Below are positions 63,022 to 64,000 of a stretch of DNA of 64,000 nucleotides, one piece after another. The first letter of the stretch is position 1. Each line of letters opens with the position of its first letter. The stretch covers positions 241,308 through 305,307 of the forward strand of contig NZ_STFZ01000036.1 of the NCBI RefSeq assembly GCF_005222845.1. The letters run 5' to 3'. Made by a program: the position numbers and the translations under genes. The DNA is from Rhizobium sp. FY34. Lineage in GTDB: Bacteria; Pseudomonadota; Alphaproteobacteria; Rhizobiales; Rhizobiaceae. Below the pieces are notes generated by a model, which saw nothing but the letters and a program-made list of their open reading frames with translations, did no database searches and was not told the DNA's origin.

Positions 63022-63270
63022 TTACGACAGAACGTAAGGCAGAAGGCCGAGGAAGCGGGCGCGCTTGATGGCCTGGGCCAGCTCGCGCTGCTTCTTCTGC
63101 GATACTGCGGTGATACGCGAAGGAACGATCTTGCCGCGCTCGGAAATGTAGCGCTGCAGCAGACGAATGTCCTTGTAGTCGATCCGCGGAGCGTTTGCAC
63201 CGGTGAAGGGGCAGGTCTTGCGGCGACGGTGGAAGGGACGACGTGCCGGAGCAGAGGATGCATCAGCCAT
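63022..63270 (-). CDS. rpsR: Ribosomal protein S18
   Basis: S18 binds 16S rRNA with S6 at the platform of the small subunit. The 82-residue protein has the family core: RRKTCPFTG near 15-23, [19 protein letters not shown] in outline, [30 protein letters not shown] in outline. The single Cys in KTCPF is present. SD AAGGAGAAAACACC. It is 25 bases downstream of rpsF. Confidence 0.98.
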   Translation of the reverse strand: MADASSAPARRPFHRRRKTCPFTGANAPRIDYKDIRLLQRYISERGKIVPSRITAVSQKKQRELAQAIKRARFLGLLPYVLS

Positions 63271-63295
63271 GGTGTTTTCTCCTTAAGCTCTCGAA

Positions 63296-63751
63296 TTACG
63301 CACGGTCTTCGCGCGGACGGCGCTCGAAGCCACCTTCACGGGGGCCACGGTCCGGACGCGGACCACGATCGCGATCGCCGAACGAACGCTCGGGACGGTC
63401 GCCATCACGACGCGGACGGTCGTCACGGTCGCGCTTCTGCATCATGGCAGACGCGCCCTCTTCATGCTTCTCGACGGCGATCGTCATGTAGCGAAGAACG
63501 TCTTCGTTGATGCGCATCTGACGTTCCATCTCATGCACGGCAGCTGCCGGTGCATCGATGTCCATCAGGGCGTAATGAGCCTTGCGGTTCTTGTTGATGC
63601 GATAGGTCAGGGACTTGAGGCCCCAGTTTTCTACGCGCCCGACCTTGCCGCCGTTTGCTTCGAGGACACCCTTGTACTGTTCTACGAGGGCATCAACCTG
63701 CTGAGCGGACATATCCTGCCGGGCAAGGAATACATGTTCGTAAAGAGCCAT
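63296..63751 (-). CDS. rpsF: Ribosomal protein S6
   Basis: S6 forms a heterodimer with S18. The 151-residue protein has the S6 fold in its first 100 residues ([71 protein letters not shown] in outline). A highly charged Arg/Asp/Gly-rich tail (about 108-151, [18 protein letters not shown] and similar) extends it; such tails are common in alphaproteobacterial S6. It opens the operon. Confidence 0.97.
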   Translation of the reverse strand: MALYEHVFLARQDMSAQQVDALVEQYKGVLEANGGKVGRVENWGLKSLTYRINKNRKAHYALMDIDAPAAAVHEMERQMRINEDVLRYMTIAVEKHEEGASAMMQKRDRDDRPRRDGDRPERSFGDRDRGPRPDRGPREGGFERRPREDRA

Positions 63752-64000
63752 TGTAAGCTTTGCCTTTCTTGCGTTTTGTCTATGCCCGGTTCCGGCGGCT
63801 AAGCCTCAACGACTGGTCTTGTGAAGGGGGAGGCCCCTGCAAGAAAAGCGTTACGATCGAGACGGTCGAGAGCGGAGACACGGGAGGCCGGAACCCCTGC
63901 GGTTCCTGCGGTTCGCCTTGCAGCGCACCTACCCTCCGTACAGCCACCAGCCAGAAGACCGGGCAGTTCGAACAGGCGCGCTTATACGCGCATTTCCCGA
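63752..64000 (-). promoter_or_regulatory. Leader region upstream of rpsF
   Basis: This 249-base stretch has no gene I can support. It should carry the promoter of the rpsF operon. A GC-rich segment near 63784-63805 (minus strand GGCTTAGCCGCCGGAACC) can fold and contains CCG elements as in S6:S18-binding leaders, but I could not show the motif. A small inverted repeat, GGAACC (63890-63895) with GGTTCC (63901-63906), lies farther up. The window ends without another gene start. Confidence 0.35.

Overview
The window reads as a stretch of main chromosome from an alphaproteobacterium, most likely family Rhizobiaceae (Rhizobium/Agrobacterium relatives). The evidence is the gene order (rpoZ-rsh ... 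acpS-lepB-rnc-era-recO on one side; dnaB, alr, radA, cvpA, purF and rpsF-rpsR-DUF2232-rplI on the other), a rhizobial-type flagellin, a DUF1127 protein, MazE/DUF3018, TIGR02301, and GC-rich codon use. Genes are dense, gaps are short, and no tRNA, rRNA, CRISPR array, prophage, transposase or origin was recognised.

Layout. 1-7.3 kb: an alpha/beta hydrolase, a lytic transglycosylase, dapA, smpB, a DUF1127 protein, ada and an NYN-domain protein. 7.6-15.2 kb: rpoZ and rsh (stringent response), a 50-residue DUF3563 gene, then acpS-lepB-rnc-era and recO. 15.2-22.9 kb (minus strand): an MFS carrier, an isolated flagellin gene, a DMT carrier, and a DUF2339-HD-MOSC operon. 23.2-26 kb: a NitT/TauT-type ABC importer whose operon is interrupted by a palindromic repeat. 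26-31.3 kb: an overlapping YgfZ-HD-phosphatase operon, small hypotheticals, Nudix and a divergent SRAP protein. 31.4-37.6 kb: psd-pssA (phosphatidylethanolamine synthesis), a MazEF-type toxin-antitoxin pair, an Atm1-like ABC exporter and a LysM protein. 37.7-48.3 kb: LOG, a cupin, rarD, a methyltransferase, cimA, pip, two tandem GFA genes, cysS, a DMT carrier and an SDR. 48.3-53.9 kb: purF, cvpA, radA, a ParDE pair and alr. 54-56.2 kb: an AraC regulator with azlC-azlD. 56.2-64 kb: dnaB, a MarR-MFS-HlyD efflux operon, and the ribosomal operon rpsF-rpsR-DUF2232-rplI.

Most of the window is core metabolism and information processing. The accessory features are four paired inverted palindromic elements resembling REPINs, two toxin-antitoxin modules wedged between housekeeping genes, a tandem GFA duplication, an orphan flagellin, and cysS. 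The cysS C-terminal half is about 50% GC by hand count and about 115-120 residues longer than usual for the family. I did not find a convincing undescribed multi-gene system. The strongest leads are the mosaic cysS, the REPIN-flanked GFA-GFA-pip cassette, and a REPIN placed inside an ABC importer operon. Domain, family and homologue statements rest on motif recognition and memory, not on database searches.
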